Shown: positions 44,392 to 54,778, counted from the stretch's first letter. The stretch: 64,000 nucleotides of DNA from Neobacillus muris (GCF_943193175.1 NZ_CALPDF010000016.1:1-64000), one strand, 5' to 3'. Numbers and translations are program-made. The notes: a model not told the origin generated them from the letters alone.

Positions 44392-45192
44392 ATGAAATAT
44401 GCAGTCATAAAGTGCGGCGGAAGTGTGTTAGAAAATCTTCCAAAATCGTTTTATGAAGATGTGGTAAAGCTGCATCAATCTGGTGAATGGGCTCCCGTTA
44501 TCGTCCATGGCGGCGGCCCGTTGATTACATCCCTATTAAAAACACTTCATGTAGAGACCACCTTTGTAAATGGATTAAGAGTGACTAACCATGAAGTATT
44601 GGATGTAGTGGAAATGGTTCTAAGCGGGTCAGTAAACAAACAGGTAGTAAGGAATCTCATCGAGGCAGGCGGCAAGGCGCTGGGCGTAAGCGGTGTGGAT
44701 GGAATGCTCCTAAAGGCAAGGCCGGTAAATGAGGCGAAAACGATCGGCTTTGTCGGAGAAGTCACAGAGGTGAACAAAAAAATCATTGAAGATATAGCTG
44801 ATCAAGGATTTATTCCTGTTATTTCACCAATCGGCATCGATAGCAGCTCACAGCGTTATAACATAAACGGCGATGTTGCCGCTGCGGCAGTCGCCAAGGA
44901 ATTAAAGGCTGCCTTGTGCTTCATCAGCGATATTCCAGGCATTTTAGTGGAGAAAGATGGCGTAAAGACGAAGCTTGATAAAGTAAGTAAATCCGGAATT
45001 GAAAAATTAATTGAAAACAAAACGATTTATGGCGGGATGATTCCAAAGGCAAAGGCTGCTATTGACGGCCTTTCCTATAATATACCTGAAGTTGCCATTA
45101 TTAATGGCTTTGAAAAAAATGGGTTAATTGATTATATCAATGGCAAGCAAATCGGCACGAAAATTGTTCTAGAAGAGGAGATTGTATTATGA
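44392..45192 (+). CDS. argB: Acetylglutamate kinase
   Basis: This 266-residue amino-acid kinase phosphorylates N-acetylglutamate. The ATP-binding start is VIKCGGSVLE, followed by VIVHGGGP and the NGLRVT substrate loop. INGDVAAAAVAKEL and GGMIPKAKAA are the conserved C-terminal motifs. The N-terminal extra helix of arginine-inhibited kinases is absent, so feedback probably acts through AhrC or elsewhere. AAGGAGGAG stands seven bases before the ATG. The last codons overlap argD by four bases (ATGA). Confidence 0.96.
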   Translation: MKYAVIKCGGSVLENLPKSFYEDVVKLHQSGEWAPVIVHGGGPLITSLLKTLHVETTFVNGLRVTNHEVLDVVEMVLSGSVNKQVVRNLIEAGGKALGVSGVDGMLLKARPVNEAKTIGFVGEVTEVNKKIIEDIADQGFIPVISPIGIDSSSQRYNINGDVAAAAVAKELKAALCFISDIPGILVEKDGVKTKLDKVSKSGIEKLIENKTIYGGMIPKAKAAIDGLSYNIPEVAIINGFEKNGLIDYINGKQIGTKIVLEEEIVL

Positions 45193-46388
45193 CAGCGACA
45201 CAGCCACTCTCCCTAACTTCTCCGCTGATGGCTACCTACAGCCGCTTCCCAGTTACTTTAGTAAAGGGAAAAGGAAGTTATGTATGGGATGATCAAGGAG
45301 TTCAATATTTAGATTTCACATCAGGCATAGCCACATGTAATTTGGGGCATGTTCCCGATGCGGTGAAGCAAAAAGTGGAGGAGCAATTGCAAAATCTATG
45401 GCACTGCTCAAATCTTTATCATATACCTAATCAAGCTCAGCTTGCAGCGCTGCTTACGGCAAACAGCTGCGGCGATCAGGTGTTTTTTTGCAACAGCGGC
45501 GCTGAAGCCAATGAAGCAGCCATTAAGCTGGCAAGACGATACGCAAATAAAGTAAAAAATAGCGGCACATCCGAAGTCGTGACCTTTACTCAATCGTTCC
45601 ATGGCAGAACATTAGCCACCTTAACAGCTACAGGGCAAGAAAAGATCCAGCATGGTTTTGCACCGCTGATGCCTGGGTTCAGCTACTTGCCATTTAATGA
45701 TTTGGATGCCTTAGGTCAGCTGGCAGAACGTAAACCTGCAGCCGTCCTTCTTGAGCTTGTGCAGGGTGAAGGAGGCGTCATCCCTGCTGATCAGGAATGG
45801 GTAAGCAAGCTTGCTCAAGTATGCAAGGAAAACGATATTCTATTAATGGTCGATGAGATTCAAACAGGAATGGGCAGAACCGGCACATTGTTCGCCTACG
45901 AGCAATACGGGATAGAGCCAGATGTAATCAGTATGGCGAAAGGACTGGGCTCGGGTTTTCCAATCGGAGCCATCATTGCCAATGAAAAAGCAGCACAAGG
46001 CTTTGAGCCTGGGAGCCATGGCAGCACGTTTGGCGGTAATCCGCTGGCGACTGCTGCGGGAGTGGCGACTGTTACCTATTTGCTTGAAAATAACGTACTG
46101 GATCATGTGAATGAAGTTTCACAATATCTTGATGAACAGCTTCAAAGTTTGAAAGAGAAGTTTTCCATCATTAAAGATATCCGCGGCAAAGGGTTATTGA
46201 AAGGATTGGCATTTGAGTCAGGAGCGCCGGAGATTGTCCAAAAGGCGATCAGCCATCAGCTGCTTATCCTGACTGCGGGTCCAAACGTGGTGCGGATTTT
46301 ACCTCCATTGCCGGTAACAAAAGCGGAAATCGATGAATTTATTATAGCGTTAGAAAAATCTATCCAAAGTATGGAGAAAGGCGAGTGA
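45189..46388 (+). CDS. argD: Acetylornithine aminotransferase
   Basis: This 399-residue class III PLP-dependent aminotransferase forms N-acetylornithine from the semialdehyde with glutamate as donor. Visible are CNSGAEANEAAIKLARRY, SFHGRT, the aspartate motif VDEIQTGMGRTG and the PLP lysine in SMAKGLGSGFPIGA. GSTFGGNPLA follows. The start overlaps the argB stop (ATGA), giving translational coupling; carA follows directly after the stop. Confidence 0.96.
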   Translation: MTATQPLSLTSPLMATYSRFPVTLVKGKGSYVWDDQGVQYLDFTSGIATCNLGHVPDAVKQKVEEQLQNLWHCSNLYHIPNQAQLAALLTANSCGDQVFFCNSGAEANEAAIKLARRYANKVKNSGTSEVVTFTQSFHGRTLATLTATGQEKIQHGFAPLMPGFSYLPFNDLDALGQLAERKPAAVLLELVQGEGGVIPADQEWVSKLAQVCKENDILLMVDEIQTGMGRTGTLFAYEQYGIEPDVISMAKGLGSGFPIGAIIANEKAAQGFEPGSHGSTFGGNPLATAAGVATVTYLLENNVLDHVNEVSQYLDEQLQSLKEKFSIIKDIRGKGLLKGLAFESGAPEIVQKAISHQLLILTAGPNVVRILPPLPVTKAEIDEFIIALEKSIQSMEKGE

Positions 46389-47471
46389 GTGTTTTTGGAA
46401 CAGGGATACCTTACTTTGGAGACGGGAGAAGTATTCGAGGGTGTACTGATTGGAGCTGGAAAAGAATCTCTCGGAGAGGTCGTTTTTAATACAAGTATGA
46501 CCGGATATCAGGAAATCATTACCGACCCATCCTATGCCGGACAAATTATTACATTTTGCTATCCAATTATCGGAAACTATGGGATTAATGCCTTGGACGA
46601 TGAAAGCATCACACCCGCTTTGGCTGGAGTGGTCATCGGTGACCTATGTGAAACCCCCAGCCACTACCAATCCATCCAGAAATTTTCCGAAAAGCTTGCA
46701 TCAGCAGGGGTAACCGGGATTGCTGGCGTGGATACAAGACTCCTAGTGAAAACAATCCGCAGCCGAGGGACCGTAAAAGGTATCGTAAGCCATTCAAAGG
46801 ATGTGGATTTTTCGCAGCAAGATAAGGAGACTTTATGGGTTGATAAGGTATCAACGAAGAAAACCCAATATTTTCATAATAGAGGGCCGCATGTGGTCTT
46901 AATAGATTATGGCTACAAGAAATCCATTCTTAGTGCCCTGCTGGCAGAAGATTGTTCGGTTACGGTAGTCCCATATAGTACTCCTTTTGAAAAAATCCAA
47001 GCGCTGGACCCGGACGGGGTATTGTTATCAAATGGACCTGGAGACCCAGCAGCATTGAAAAAATGGTTCCCAGAAATCAAAAAAATCACCATGAAATATC
47101 CTTCTCTGGGCATCTGTCTGGGACACCAATTAATCGCCCTGTCTTATGGGGCAAAGACCACCAAGCTTGCCTATGGGCACAGGGGCGGCAATCATCCGGT
47201 TAAGGAATTGGAAACGGGCAAAGTGAAAATTACCGCACAAAATCACAGCTATGTTGTGATGGATGACAGCATTGACGGAAAAATATTTGATATCACGTAT
47301 CGAAATGTCAATGACCAATCGATCGAAGGGTTAAAGCATAAAGTTTATCCGATTCAAACCGTGCAATTTCATCCAGAAGCCCATCCGGGACCAAGCGATA
47401 CAGAATATATTCTAAAAGAATTTGTTAAAAGAATTGCATCATTGGGAGAGACACGTTATGCCGTTAAATAA
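46389..47471 (+). CDS. carA: Carbamoyl-phosphate synthase small (glutaminase) subunit, arginine-type
   Basis: This subunit of about 360 residues releases ammonia from glutamine for the large subunit. The N-terminal CPSase domain contains NTSMTGYQEIITDPSYAGQ. The class I amidotransferase triad is Cys in LGICLGHQLI and His/Glu in QFHPEAHPGP. The start is GTG 46389, right after the argD stop, or TTG 46395; both are served by the AAAGG in the argD end. The 3' end overlaps carB by 14 bases. Its place inside the arg cluster marks it as the arginine-specific enzyme. Confidence 0.95.
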   Translation: MFLEQGYLTLETGEVFEGVLIGAGKESLGEVVFNTSMTGYQEIITDPSYAGQIITFCYPIIGNYGINALDDESITPALAGVVIGDLCETPSHYQSIQKFSEKLASAGVTGIAGVDTRLLVKTIRSRGTVKGIVSHSKDVDFSQQDKETLWVDKVSTKKTQYFHNRGPHVVLIDYGYKKSILSALLAEDCSVTVVPYSTPFEKIQALDPDGVLLSNGPGDPAALKKWFPEIKKITMKYPSLGICLGHQLIALSYGAKTTKLAYGHRGGNHPVKELETGKVKITAQNHSYVVMDDSIDGKIFDITYRNVNDQSIEGLKHKVYPIQTVQFHPEAHPGPSDTEYILKEFVKRIASLGETRYAVK

Positions 47472-50400
47472 TAAATTGAAAAAAGTGCTGGTTATCGGCT
47501 CGGGTCCGATAGTCATAGGGCAGGCTGCAGAATTTGATTATGCCGGGACCCAGGCCTGTATCGCTCTAAAAGAAGAAGGATTAGAGGTTGTTTTAGTTAA
47601 TAATAATCCAGCAACCATCATGACAGATCAAGCAGTCGCCGATAAGGTTTATATTGAGCCGCTGAATACAGCTGTTATTGAAAAAATCATTCAAAAAGAA
47701 AGACCGGACGGAATTATTGGAACATTGGGAGGGCAAACTGGCCTGAATCTTACTGTTCAGCTTTATGAACAGAAAATTCTCGAGAACTACCATGTCGAAT
47801 TGTTAGGAACATCGGTAGAATCCATCAAAAATGGTGAAGACCGCGAGAGATTCCGCAATCTAATGCTGCAAATCGGCGAACCGATACCGGAATCAGCCAT
47901 TATCCAGGATTATGAGGAAGGAGTCAAATTTGTTGAAAAAATTGGCTTTCCTGTCATTATCCGCCCTGCCTTTACACTTGGCGGGGAAGGCGGAGGGTTT
48001 GCTTATAATGAGGAGGAGCTGGAGGTTGTCCTTAAAAAAGGACTCGCCGCGAGCCCGATCCACCAGGTTCTAGTGGAGAAAAGCATTAAAGGCTGGAAGG
48101 AAATTGAATATGAAGTCATGCGGGATGCTAATGATACGTGCATCATCGTCTGCAATATGGAAAATATGGACCCTGTTGGTGTCCATACAGGAGATTCCAT
48201 TGTGGTTGCTCCATCCCAGACATTGAGTGATGTACAGTATCAAATGCTCCGTGATGTTTCTATAAAGGTCATTCGCGAGCTTGAAATTATTGGCGGATGC
48301 AATATTCAATTTGCGCTGCATCCTGAATCAAACCAGTATTATATTATTGAAGTCAATCCAAGGGTCAGCCGCTCATCGGCTCTTGCCTCGAAAGCGACCG
48401 GTTATCCGATTGCCCGGATGGCAGCAAAATGTGCGATTGGTTACCATTTGGATGAGATTATCAACCCAATTACAGGCAATACCTTCGCCTCGTTTGAACC
48501 GGCGATTGATTATATTGTGGTAAAACTGCCGCGCTTCCCGTTTGATAAGTTCCCTGAGGCTGATCGAACATTGGGGACACAAATGAAAGCAACGGGTGAA
48601 GTGATGGCCATTGACCGGACGTTTGAAGGAGCTCTTAATAAAGCTATCCGTTCGATGGAGATGAATGTGTACGGTCTTTGTGTAGAGGCCAATAAAACAT
48701 TGGCGGAGGACACCCTTTTTCATCTTCTCGAAACAGCTAATGACCGGCGCCTGTTTGTGATTGCCGAAGCATTCCGCAGGGGTATCTCCCTTGAGCAGGT
48801 TCAGCAGGCAACGGAGATTGATCCGTGGTTTTTACACAAAATTAGTTCAATCGTAGAGGTTGAAACGCAGCTGGGGGCTTATCAGTGGAGTGAAGTTCCT
48901 GATTCACTGCTAATCAAAGCCAAGCGGCTCAATATGGCTGATAAGCTGTTATCGCAAATTTTTGCGGTTCAGGAAAAGGCAGTTAGAAATAAATGGAAAG
49001 AACTGAGCATTCAACCAGGCTATAAAATGGTCGATACCTGTTCAGCAGAATTTGATGCCATCACCCCTTATTTTTATTCTACCTATCATGGATTTGATGA
49101 AGTGGAAATATCCAATCGGAAAAAGATTCTTGTCGTTGGATCTGGTCCGATTCGAATCGGCCAGGGAATTGAATTCGATTATTGCTCTGTCCATGCGGCA
49201 AAGGCAATTAAGAAAAAAGGCTATGAAGCGGTTGTGATCAATAATAATCCAGAAACGGTGAGTACGGATTATTCAACAGCTGACCGCCTCTATTTTGAAC
49301 CTCTTACTGCAGAAGATGTCCTTCATGTGATTCAAAAGGAGCAAGTGGAGGGTGTGCTGATTCAATTTGGCGGACAAACGGCGATCAATCTGGCTCATGA
49401 TTTGGAGGAAGAAGGAGTAACGATCCTGGGCACAGCCGTGACGAATGTCGACAAAGTGGAGGACCGAAAGGAATTTTATCAGCTGCTGGAAGACCTGGAG
49501 ATTCCTCATATTGAAGGAAAAACGGCCACACGGAAAGAAGAACTGGTAATGGCAGCTGCCGACCTAGGCTATCCGGTGCTTGTCAGACCGTCCTACGTCA
49601 TTGGCGGACAGTCCATGTTTACCATCTTTTCAGAGGAAGAACTCTATCAATATATTAAACAGCTTGAAGAAAATGCAAACGAAAAAATGTGGCCGCTGTT
49701 AATCGATAAATTTATGCCAGGACTAGAATGTGAGATTGATGTGATTTGTGATGGTGACCAAATCGTTGTCCCTGGAATATTTGAGCATATTGAAAAAGCG
49801 GGAGTCCACTCGGGGGACAGTATTACCGTATTTCCTCCGATTTCGATCCCCGATGAAGTAAAGTCGGTATTAATGGACTATGCAAGCAAAATTGCCAAAG
49901 CAGCATCAATTATTGGCATGATGAACATTCAATTTGTTATTTACAACGAAAAGGTTTATTGCTTAGAAGTCAATCCTCGTTCATCGCGAACGGTGCCGAT
50001 TATGAGCAAGGTTACCGGGGTTCCAATGATTGAGTGGGCCGTTCGTGCCCAGCTTGGAGAAAAGGTTAGTGATTTTTCATCAGTTACAGGGCTTTTGGAG
50101 GAACCGAACTATTATTCTGTAAAGGCGCCCGTATTTTCTTCTGGAAAGTTAAAAGGAGTCGACCATGTCCTTGGCCCGGAAATGAAATCTACTGGCGAAG
50201 TCTTGGGGATGGGAAAGACCTATTTTGAGGCATTAAATAAGGCCGTTCCTCTGCTGCAAGACAAAAAAGAAGAAACCTATATTTTATGTTCCATATCTGA
50301 TCGCGAAAAATCAGCCAGTCTCCCGATCATTCAAGAGCTTGCAAAAAAATACAAGCTGGCAGCAACGGCAGGGACAGCTGATTTTCTGCAAAATCATGGA

Positions 50401-50691
50401 ATTTCTGTAGATAAGGTGCTTAGGGAAGAACAGGACGTGACAAAGTTGTTCCGAAATCAAGTGCTGAAGGCGGTTATTAACATTCCTAACCAAGGCCGCA
50501 ACAAATTGAAATTTGGTTTCCATATCCGCGAGCAAGCCATCCGTTATAAGGTGCCTGTCTTTACTCATTTGGATACCGTTAAGGTTAACAGTGATCTATT
50601 GCATCATCAACAGGCTGATTTTGAGGTAAGTTCAATCAGCGATTTTTATCAACTGGAAGAAAGAGGTGCCGTTCATGCCAGAAGCCATTGA
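47458..50691 (+). CDS. carB: Carbamoyl-phosphate synthase large subunit, arginine-type
   Basis: This 1077-residue subunit makes carbamoyl phosphate from bicarbonate, ammonia and two ATP. Two homologous ATP-grasp halves are visible, each opening with a GSGPIxIGQ loop (residues about 10 and 560). PAFTLGGEGGG and RPSYVIGGQSM are their ATP loops. A C-terminal MGS-like region of about 130 residues follows, though in the arginine-type enzyme it is often shorter, so this one is relatively long. ATG 47458 is chosen from GGGAG upstream, within the carA end; an in-frame start at 47422 adds 12 residues. argF starts before its stop. Confidence 0.95.
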   Translation: MPLNNKLKKVLVIGSGPIVIGQAAEFDYAGTQACIALKEEGLEVVLVNNNPATIMTDQAVADKVYIEPLNTAVIEKIIQKERPDGIIGTLGGQTGLNLTVQLYEQKILENYHVELLGTSVESIKNGEDRERFRNLMLQIGEPIPESAIIQDYEEGVKFVEKIGFPVIIRPAFTLGGEGGGFAYNEEELEVVLKKGLAASPIHQVLVEKSIKGWKEIEYEVMRDANDTCIIVCNMENMDPVGVHTGDSIVVAPSQTLSDVQYQMLRDVSIKVIRELEIIGGCNIQFALHPESNQYYIIEVNPRVSRSSALASKATGYPIARMAAKCAIGYHLDEIINPITGNTFASFEPAIDYIVVKLPRFPFDKFPEADRTLGTQMKATGEVMAIDRTFEGALNKAIRSMEMNVYGLCVEANKTLAEDTLFHLLETANDRRLFVIAEAFRRGISLEQVQQATEIDPWFLHKISSIVEVETQLGAYQWSEVPDSLLIKAKRLNMADKLLSQIFAVQEKAVRNKWKELSIQPGYKMVDTCSAEFDAITPYFYSTYHGFDEVEISNRKKILVVGSGPIRIGQGIEFDYCSVHAAKAIKKKGYEAVVINNNPETVSTDYSTADRLYFEPLTAEDVLHVIQKEQVEGVLIQFGGQTAINLAHDLEEEGVTILGTAVTNVDKVEDRKEFYQLLEDLEIPHIEGKTATRKEELVMAAADLGYPVLVRPSYVIGGQSMFTIFSEEELYQYIKQLEENANEKMWPLLIDKFMPGLECEIDVICDGDQIVVPGIFEHIEKAGVHSGDSITVFPPISIPDEVKSVLMDYASKIAKAASIIGMMNIQFVIYNEKVYCLEVNPRSSRTVPIMSKVTGVPMIEWAVRAQLGEKVSDFSSVTGLLEEPNYYSVKAPVFSSGKLKGVDHVLGPEMKSTGEVLGMGKTYFEALNKAVPLLQDKKEETYILCSISDREKSASLPIIQELAKKYKLAATAGTADFLQNHGISVDKVLREEQDVTKLFRNQVLKAVINIPNQGRNKLKFGFHIREQAIRYKVPVFTHLDTVKVNSDLLHHQQADFEVSSISDFYQLEERGAVHARSH

Positions 50692-51652
50692 ATGTAAGAA
50701 TTTTAATAAGACCCACCCAGTCCATTTAAAAGGGAAAGATTTTATTCAGCTTGCTGATTTTACTAAAGAAGAGATTCATTATTTGCTTGATGTGGCTCTG
50801 GAGCTAAAGTCCATGCAAAAGCAGGGGAAACCGCACCCTTATTTAAACGGAAAAGTTTTAGGAATGATTTTTGAAAAATCGTCAACCCGTACGAGGGTCT
50901 CTTTTGAAGTTGGCATGCTGCAGCTTGGAGGCCATGCTATATTCTTAAGTTCGAAAGACATTCAGCTCGGCAGGGGGGAAACGGTTTCGGACACGGCGAA
51001 AGTGTTGTCGAGATATGTAGATGCGATTATGATCCGTACCTTTGGGCATGAAATGGTGGAGGAACTGGCAGAGCATGCCTCCATTCCAGTCATTAATGGA
51101 TTAACGGACCTGCAGCATCCTACACAGGTATTAGCTGACCTGCTGACGATTCTTGAGCATAAGGGAAAGCTTGAAGGGTTAAAATTGTGCTATATTGGCG
51201 ACGGTTATAACAATATGCCTCACTCCCTGCTGGAGGGGGCAGCGAAAGTGGGCATGAATATAAGTATTGCCAGCCCGCCAGGCTATCTCCCAAATGGAGC
51301 TATTGCGGAGCAAGCGATTCAAGCTGCTAAACAGTCTGGATGTACGGTGACAATTACAAATGATCCGGTTGAAGCTATAAAGAATGCAGATGTTGTAATT
51401 ACCGATGTCTGGACCAGCATGGGAATGGAGGCGGAAACGGAGCAGCGGTTAAAAGCATTTGCATCGTACCAAGTAAACGAGGAATTATGCAAACATGCAA
51501 AAGAAGACTTCATCTTTTTGCACTGCCTGCCGGCGCACCGTGGAGAAGAGGTCACGGCGGAGATCATAGACGGCTCCCATTCCGTTGTTTTTGACGAAGC
51601 AGAGAACCGCCTGCATGCCCAAAAAGCAATTTTAAAACTTTTGCTAGAATAA
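50675..51652 (+). CDS. argF: Ornithine carbamoyltransferase
   Basis: This 325-residue enzyme joins carbamoyl phosphate to ornithine to give citrulline. The carbamoyl phosphate site is EKSSTRTRVSFE, followed by LQHPTQVLADLLT. Ornithine binding involves HCLPAHRGEEV, and DVWTSMGMEAE closes the site. ATG 50675 has GAGGTG six bases upstream, within the last codons of carB (overlap 17 bases). It ends the first arg operon in the same order as in B. subtilis. No terminator follows before the argG promoter region. Confidence 0.96.
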   Translation: MPEAIECKNFNKTHPVHLKGKDFIQLADFTKEEIHYLLDVALELKSMQKQGKPHPYLNGKVLGMIFEKSSTRTRVSFEVGMLQLGGHAIFLSSKDIQLGRGETVSDTAKVLSRYVDAIMIRTFGHEMVEELAEHASIPVINGLTDLQHPTQVLADLLTILEHKGKLEGLKLCYIGDGYNNMPHSLLEGAAKVGMNISIASPPGYLPNGAIAEQAIQAAKQSGCTVTITNDPVEAIKNADVVITDVWTSMGMEAETEQRLKAFASYQVNEELCKHAKEDFIFLHCLPAHRGEEVTAEIIDGSHSVVFDEAENRLHAQKAILKLLLE

Positions 51653-51675
51653 GACTTTCATTTTTAACGAGAGAT

Positions 51676-51713
51676 GTTGTATAATAATTCTATAGATTGA
51701 ATAATAATACAAA
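51676..51713 (+). promoter_or_regulatory. Paired ARG boxes before argG
   Basis: Box 2 (51696-51713, ATTGAATAATAATACAAA) matches TNTGNATWWWWATNCANA at 17 of 18 positions. Box 1 (51676-51693) matches 15 of 18 and contains TATAAT at 51680-51685. The boxes again begin 20 bases apart, as before argC. The -35 is not clear. Confidence 0.8.
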
Positions 51714-51733
51714 CATACGCAAGGAGAATAGAA

Positions 51734-52945
51734 ATGGCGAAGGAAAAAGTTGTTTTAGCATACTCGGGCGGATTAGACACCTCCGTATCGGTGAAATGGA
51801 TTCAAGAAAAGTACGGTTATGATGTGATTGCTTTAGGGCTTGATGTAGGAGAAGGAAAGGACCTCGAGGCGATCAAAACTAAGGCATTAAATGTCGGGGC
51901 CATTAAGGCCCATATTATAGATGCAAAAGAAATGCTGGCAAAGGATTATATTTTACCAGCTTTAAAGGCTAATTGTTTATATGAAGGAAAATATCCATTA
52001 TCCTCTGCTCTTTCCAGACCGTTAATTTCCAAGCTTTTAGTGGATGTAGCCGAAAAAGAAGGCGCAACAGCAGTGGCACATGGCTGCACAGGCAAAGGAA
52101 ATGACCAAGTGCGTTTTGAGGTTTCCATCCAAGCTTTGAATCCAAGCTTGAAAGTGGTTGCTCCTGTCCGTGAATGGGGCATGACCCGTGATGAAGAGAT
52201 TGAATATGCCAAGAAGCATAACATTCCGATTCCAGTTGATTTAGACAATCCGTTCTCAATTGATGCAAACATCTGGGGGCGCGCCTGTGAAGCGGGTGTT
52301 CTTGAAAATCCTTGGACAGAGGCACCTGAAGCAGCCTATGATTGGACCAATCCAATTGAATTAACACCAGATGCACCAGAGTATATTGAAATTGAGTTCG
52401 AGCAAGGTGTTCCGGTTGGTTTAAATGGAGAAAAGCTCGAGCTTGTCCCATTAATTGAAAAATTAAATGAGCTTGGCGGCAAGCATGGGGTTGGCCGGAT
52501 TGACCATATCGAAAATCGATTGGTAGGCATCAAATCACGTGAAGTGTATGAAAATCCGGCAGCACTTATTCTGATTAATGCCCATAAGGAATTGGAATTT
52601 TTAACATTGCCGCGTGAGGTTACACAATTCAAAACGCAAGTAGAACAGCAAATGGCGAAAATCATATATGAAGGTCTTTGGTATTCGCCGTTAAAAGCAG
52701 CGTTGGATGCTTTTATTGAAGAAACTCAAAAGGTCGTTTCCGGAGTCATCCGCGTGAAGCTCTTGAAGGGCACCCATACCGTTGTAGGAAGAAAATCGGT
52801 GCACAGCTTATATAATGAAGAACTGGCTACCTATACAAAGGGTGATGCATTTGACCATAATGCAGCAGTGGGCTTCATTAAGCTTTGGGGACTGCCAACA
52901 AAGGTCTATTCGGAAGTAAACCAAAAAGAGTCGGTGTTGAAATAA
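51734..52945 (+). CDS. argG: Argininosuccinate synthase
   Basis: This 403-residue enzyme condenses citrulline and aspartate with ATP. The PP-loop is [16 protein letters not shown] near the start, followed by [15 protein letters not shown] and [25 protein letters not shown] stands seven bases before the ATG. Two ARG boxes precede it, so it forms a second AhrC-controlled unit with argH, which follows after a 64-base gap holding a moderate hairpin. Confidence 0.97.
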   Translation: MAKEKVVLAYSGGLDTSVSVKWIQEKYGYDVIALGLDVGEGKDLEAIKTKALNVGAIKAHIIDAKEMLAKDYILPALKANCLYEGKYPLSSALSRPLISKLLVDVAEKEGATAVAHGCTGKGNDQVRFEVSIQALNPSLKVVAPVREWGMTRDEEIEYAKKHNIPIPVDLDNPFSIDANIWGRACEAGVLENPWTEAPEAAYDWTNPIELTPDAPEYIEIEFEQGVPVGLNGEKLELVPLIEKLNELGGKHGVGRIDHIENRLVGIKSREVYENPAALILINAHKELEFLTLPREVTQFKTQVEQQMAKIIYEGLWYSPLKAALDAFIEETQKVVSGVIRVKLLKGTHTVVGRKSVHSLYNEELATYTKGDAFDHNAAVGFIKLWGLPTKVYSEVNQKESVLK

Positions 52946-52954
52946 TCAAAAGCT

Positions 52955-52985
52955 GCCCTCGAAATGTTTCGGGGGCTGTCTTCTT
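52955..52985 (+). terminator. Hairpin between argG and argH
   Basis: GCCCTCGAA (from 52955) pairs with TTCGGGGGC (to 52976) around ATGT, but the tail TGTCTTCTT is only partly T. It may be an attenuator or partial terminator. Confidence 0.5.
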
Positions 52986-53009
52986 AAGCACAATGAGGGG
53001 GAGCAGCAT

Positions 53010-54386
53010 ATGTCAAAGCTATGGGGCGGACGTTTTACAAAAGAAACGAACAAGCTGGTAGAAGAGTTCACGGCCTCGATTCCGTTTGATCAAAAGTTAG
53101 CGAAAGAGGATATCGCAGGGAGCCTCGCCCATGTTCAAATGTTAGGTGAGTCGGGCATCATTCCAGAAGAAGATGCGGATAAAATACGAAACGGTCTGCT
53201 GCAAATTAAGGATTTGGTCGATCAGGGCGAAGTAGAGTTCTTGGTTGAAGATGAAGATATTCATATGAATATTGAAAAGCTATTACTGCAACAAATTGGG
53301 CCCGTTGGAGGAAAGCTGCATACGGGAAGAAGCCGGAATGATCAAGTGGCAACCGATATGCATCTTTATTTACGCACTAAAACAACCGAACTGATTACTT
53401 TGGTGGAAGATGTCCAGAATGCCATTATCGGACAGGCGAAAGTGAATATAGAAACATTGATACCGGGCTATACGCATTTGCAGCGCGCCCAGCCGGTTTC
53501 GTTTGCCCATCACTTAATGGCTTATTTTTGGATGTTTGAACGTGATAAAGAGAGATTAATTGACTCATTAAAACGGATCAACTGGCTGCCATTAGGGGCG
53601 GGGGCTTTAGCCGGCACAACGTTTCCGATTAATCGGAAACGGGTAGCGGAGCTTCTTGGTTTTGATACCATCTATCCGAATAGCATGGATGCTGTGAGTG
53701 ACCGTGATTTTATTCTGGAATTTTTATCGATTGGCTCGATTATCATGACACATATTTCCAGACTAGCGGAAGAACTCGTGATCTGGTCTAGTCAGGAATT
53801 TCAGTTTGTCGAGTTGGATGATTCTTTTTGTACAGGCTCAAGCATTATGCCGCAAAAGAAGAATCCCGATGTACCTGAACTGCTTAGAGGCAAAACGGGA
53901 CGCACGTATGGCAATTTGATTGGTTTGCTGACCGTATTAAAAGGTCTTCCGCTTGCCTACAACAAGGACTTGCAAGAGGACAAAGAGGGCATGTTTGATA
54001 CGGTGGAAACACTTGAAGGCTCCTTAAAGCTGCTGGCACCGATGATTGAAACGATGACGGTTAAGAAAGACGTTATGCGCAAAGCAATCAATAATGACTA
54101 TTCCAATGCAACAGATATTGCAGACTATTTAGTGACAAAAGGCCTTCCGTTCCGCGAAGCCCATGAGGTTATTGGAAAAATTGTTTTATATGCCATCCAG
54201 TCCGGCAAATTTTTGCTTGATTTAAGCTTTGAAGAATATCAGCAATTTAGCCCGTTATTTGAGGATGATATCTATAATGTACTGGCTCCTGAACATGTAG
54301 TAGCTGTCCGAAACAGCTTTGGCGGCACTTCTCCGGTACAGGTCAAGCAGCAGATTAAGCTGGCTGAAGAAAAATTGCTGAAATAG
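53010..54386 (+). CDS. argH: Argininosuccinate lyase
   Basis: This 458-residue lyase of the fumarase/aspartase superfamily splits argininosuccinate to arginine and fumarate, ending the pathway. [22 protein letters not shown]-like [14 protein letters not shown] context and the mobile signature loop [12 protein letters not shown] with the catalytic serine are present. GAGGGGGAG stands about six bases before ATG 53010. A good terminator follows. Confidence 0.97.
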   Translation: MSKLWGGRFTKETNKLVEEFTASIPFDQKLAKEDIAGSLAHVQMLGESGIIPEEDADKIRNGLLQIKDLVDQGEVEFLVEDEDIHMNIEKLLLQQIGPVGGKLHTGRSRNDQVATDMHLYLRTKTTELITLVEDVQNAIIGQAKVNIETLIPGYTHLQRAQPVSFAHHLMAYFWMFERDKERLIDSLKRINWLPLGAGALAGTTFPINRKRVAELLGFDTIYPNSMDAVSDRDFILEFLSIGSIIMTHISRLAEELVIWSSQEFQFVELDDSFCTGSSIMPQKKNPDVPELLRGKTGRTYGNLIGLLTVLKGLPLAYNKDLQEDKEGMFDTVETLEGSLKLLAPMIETMTVKKDVMRKAINNDYSNATDIADYLVTKGLPFREAHEVIGKIVLYAIQSGKFLLDLSFEEYQQFSPLFEDDIYNVLAPEHVVAVRNSFGGTSPVQVKQQIKLAEEKLLK

Positions 54387-54391
54387 AGGAT

Positions 54392-54419
54392 AGTCCGCCG
54401 TCTGGCGGGCTTATTTTTT
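54392..54419 (+). terminator. Terminator of argGH
   Basis: AGTCCGCC pairs with GGCGGGCT around GTCT (54392-54411), followed by TATTTTTT. Confidence 0.9.
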
Positions 54420-54423
54420 AGGC

Positions 54424-54517
54424 ATTCTACAAATTAGGCCTATGATTTTACAAAATTTAAAGTTTTTCTACGAAATCTTAGACGGATTCTACAAATTCTA
54501 CTAACAATTCTACAAAT
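54424..54517. repeat. Three direct copies of ATTCTACAAAT
   Basis: Copies start at 54424, 54486 and 54507 in the AT-rich gap between argH and the S-box. The spacings are 62 and 21 bases. A weaker fourth copy (TTTCTACGAAAT) lies near 54465. No function is apparent. Confidence 0.5.
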
Positions 54518-54585
54518 ATTAGGAATTACTGGAAAACTAAAGCTGTTACTGGACTGGATTTGAGTTTTATGTAGTAAATAGATCA

Positions 54586-54614
54586 TTGACTTAGAAGGAA
54601 AATTCAGTTAATAT
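54586..54614 (+). promoter_or_regulatory. Promoter of the S-box/hom transcript
   Basis: TTGACT, 17-base spacer, TAATAT. The aptamer begins about 38 bases after the predicted start. Confidence 0.65.
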
Positions 54615-54658
54615 AATTTCTATATGTTTCGAAATGAATCAATTTTAAATAAATATAT

Positions 54659-54770
54659 CTCTTATCGAGAGCGGCGGAGGGACATGGCCCGATGAAGCCC
54701 GGCAACCTTCAAGGTGAAACTTGAAAAGGTGCTAATTCCTGCAGATAGTAGTTTATCTGACAGATAAGAG
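54659..54770 (+). promoter_or_regulatory. SAM-I (S-box) riboswitch aptamer
   Basis: P1 is formed by CTCTTATC (54659-54666) and GATAAGAG (54763-54770). Inside lie the conserved GAGCGGCGGAGGGA, GGCCCGATGAAGCCCGGCAACC and AGGTGCTAATTCC segments. The 3' P1 strand can alternatively pair with CTTATC in the loop of the terminator that follows. High SAM should therefore cause termination and low SAM expression of hom. Confidence 0.97.
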
Positions 54771-54778
54771 GAGGAACC

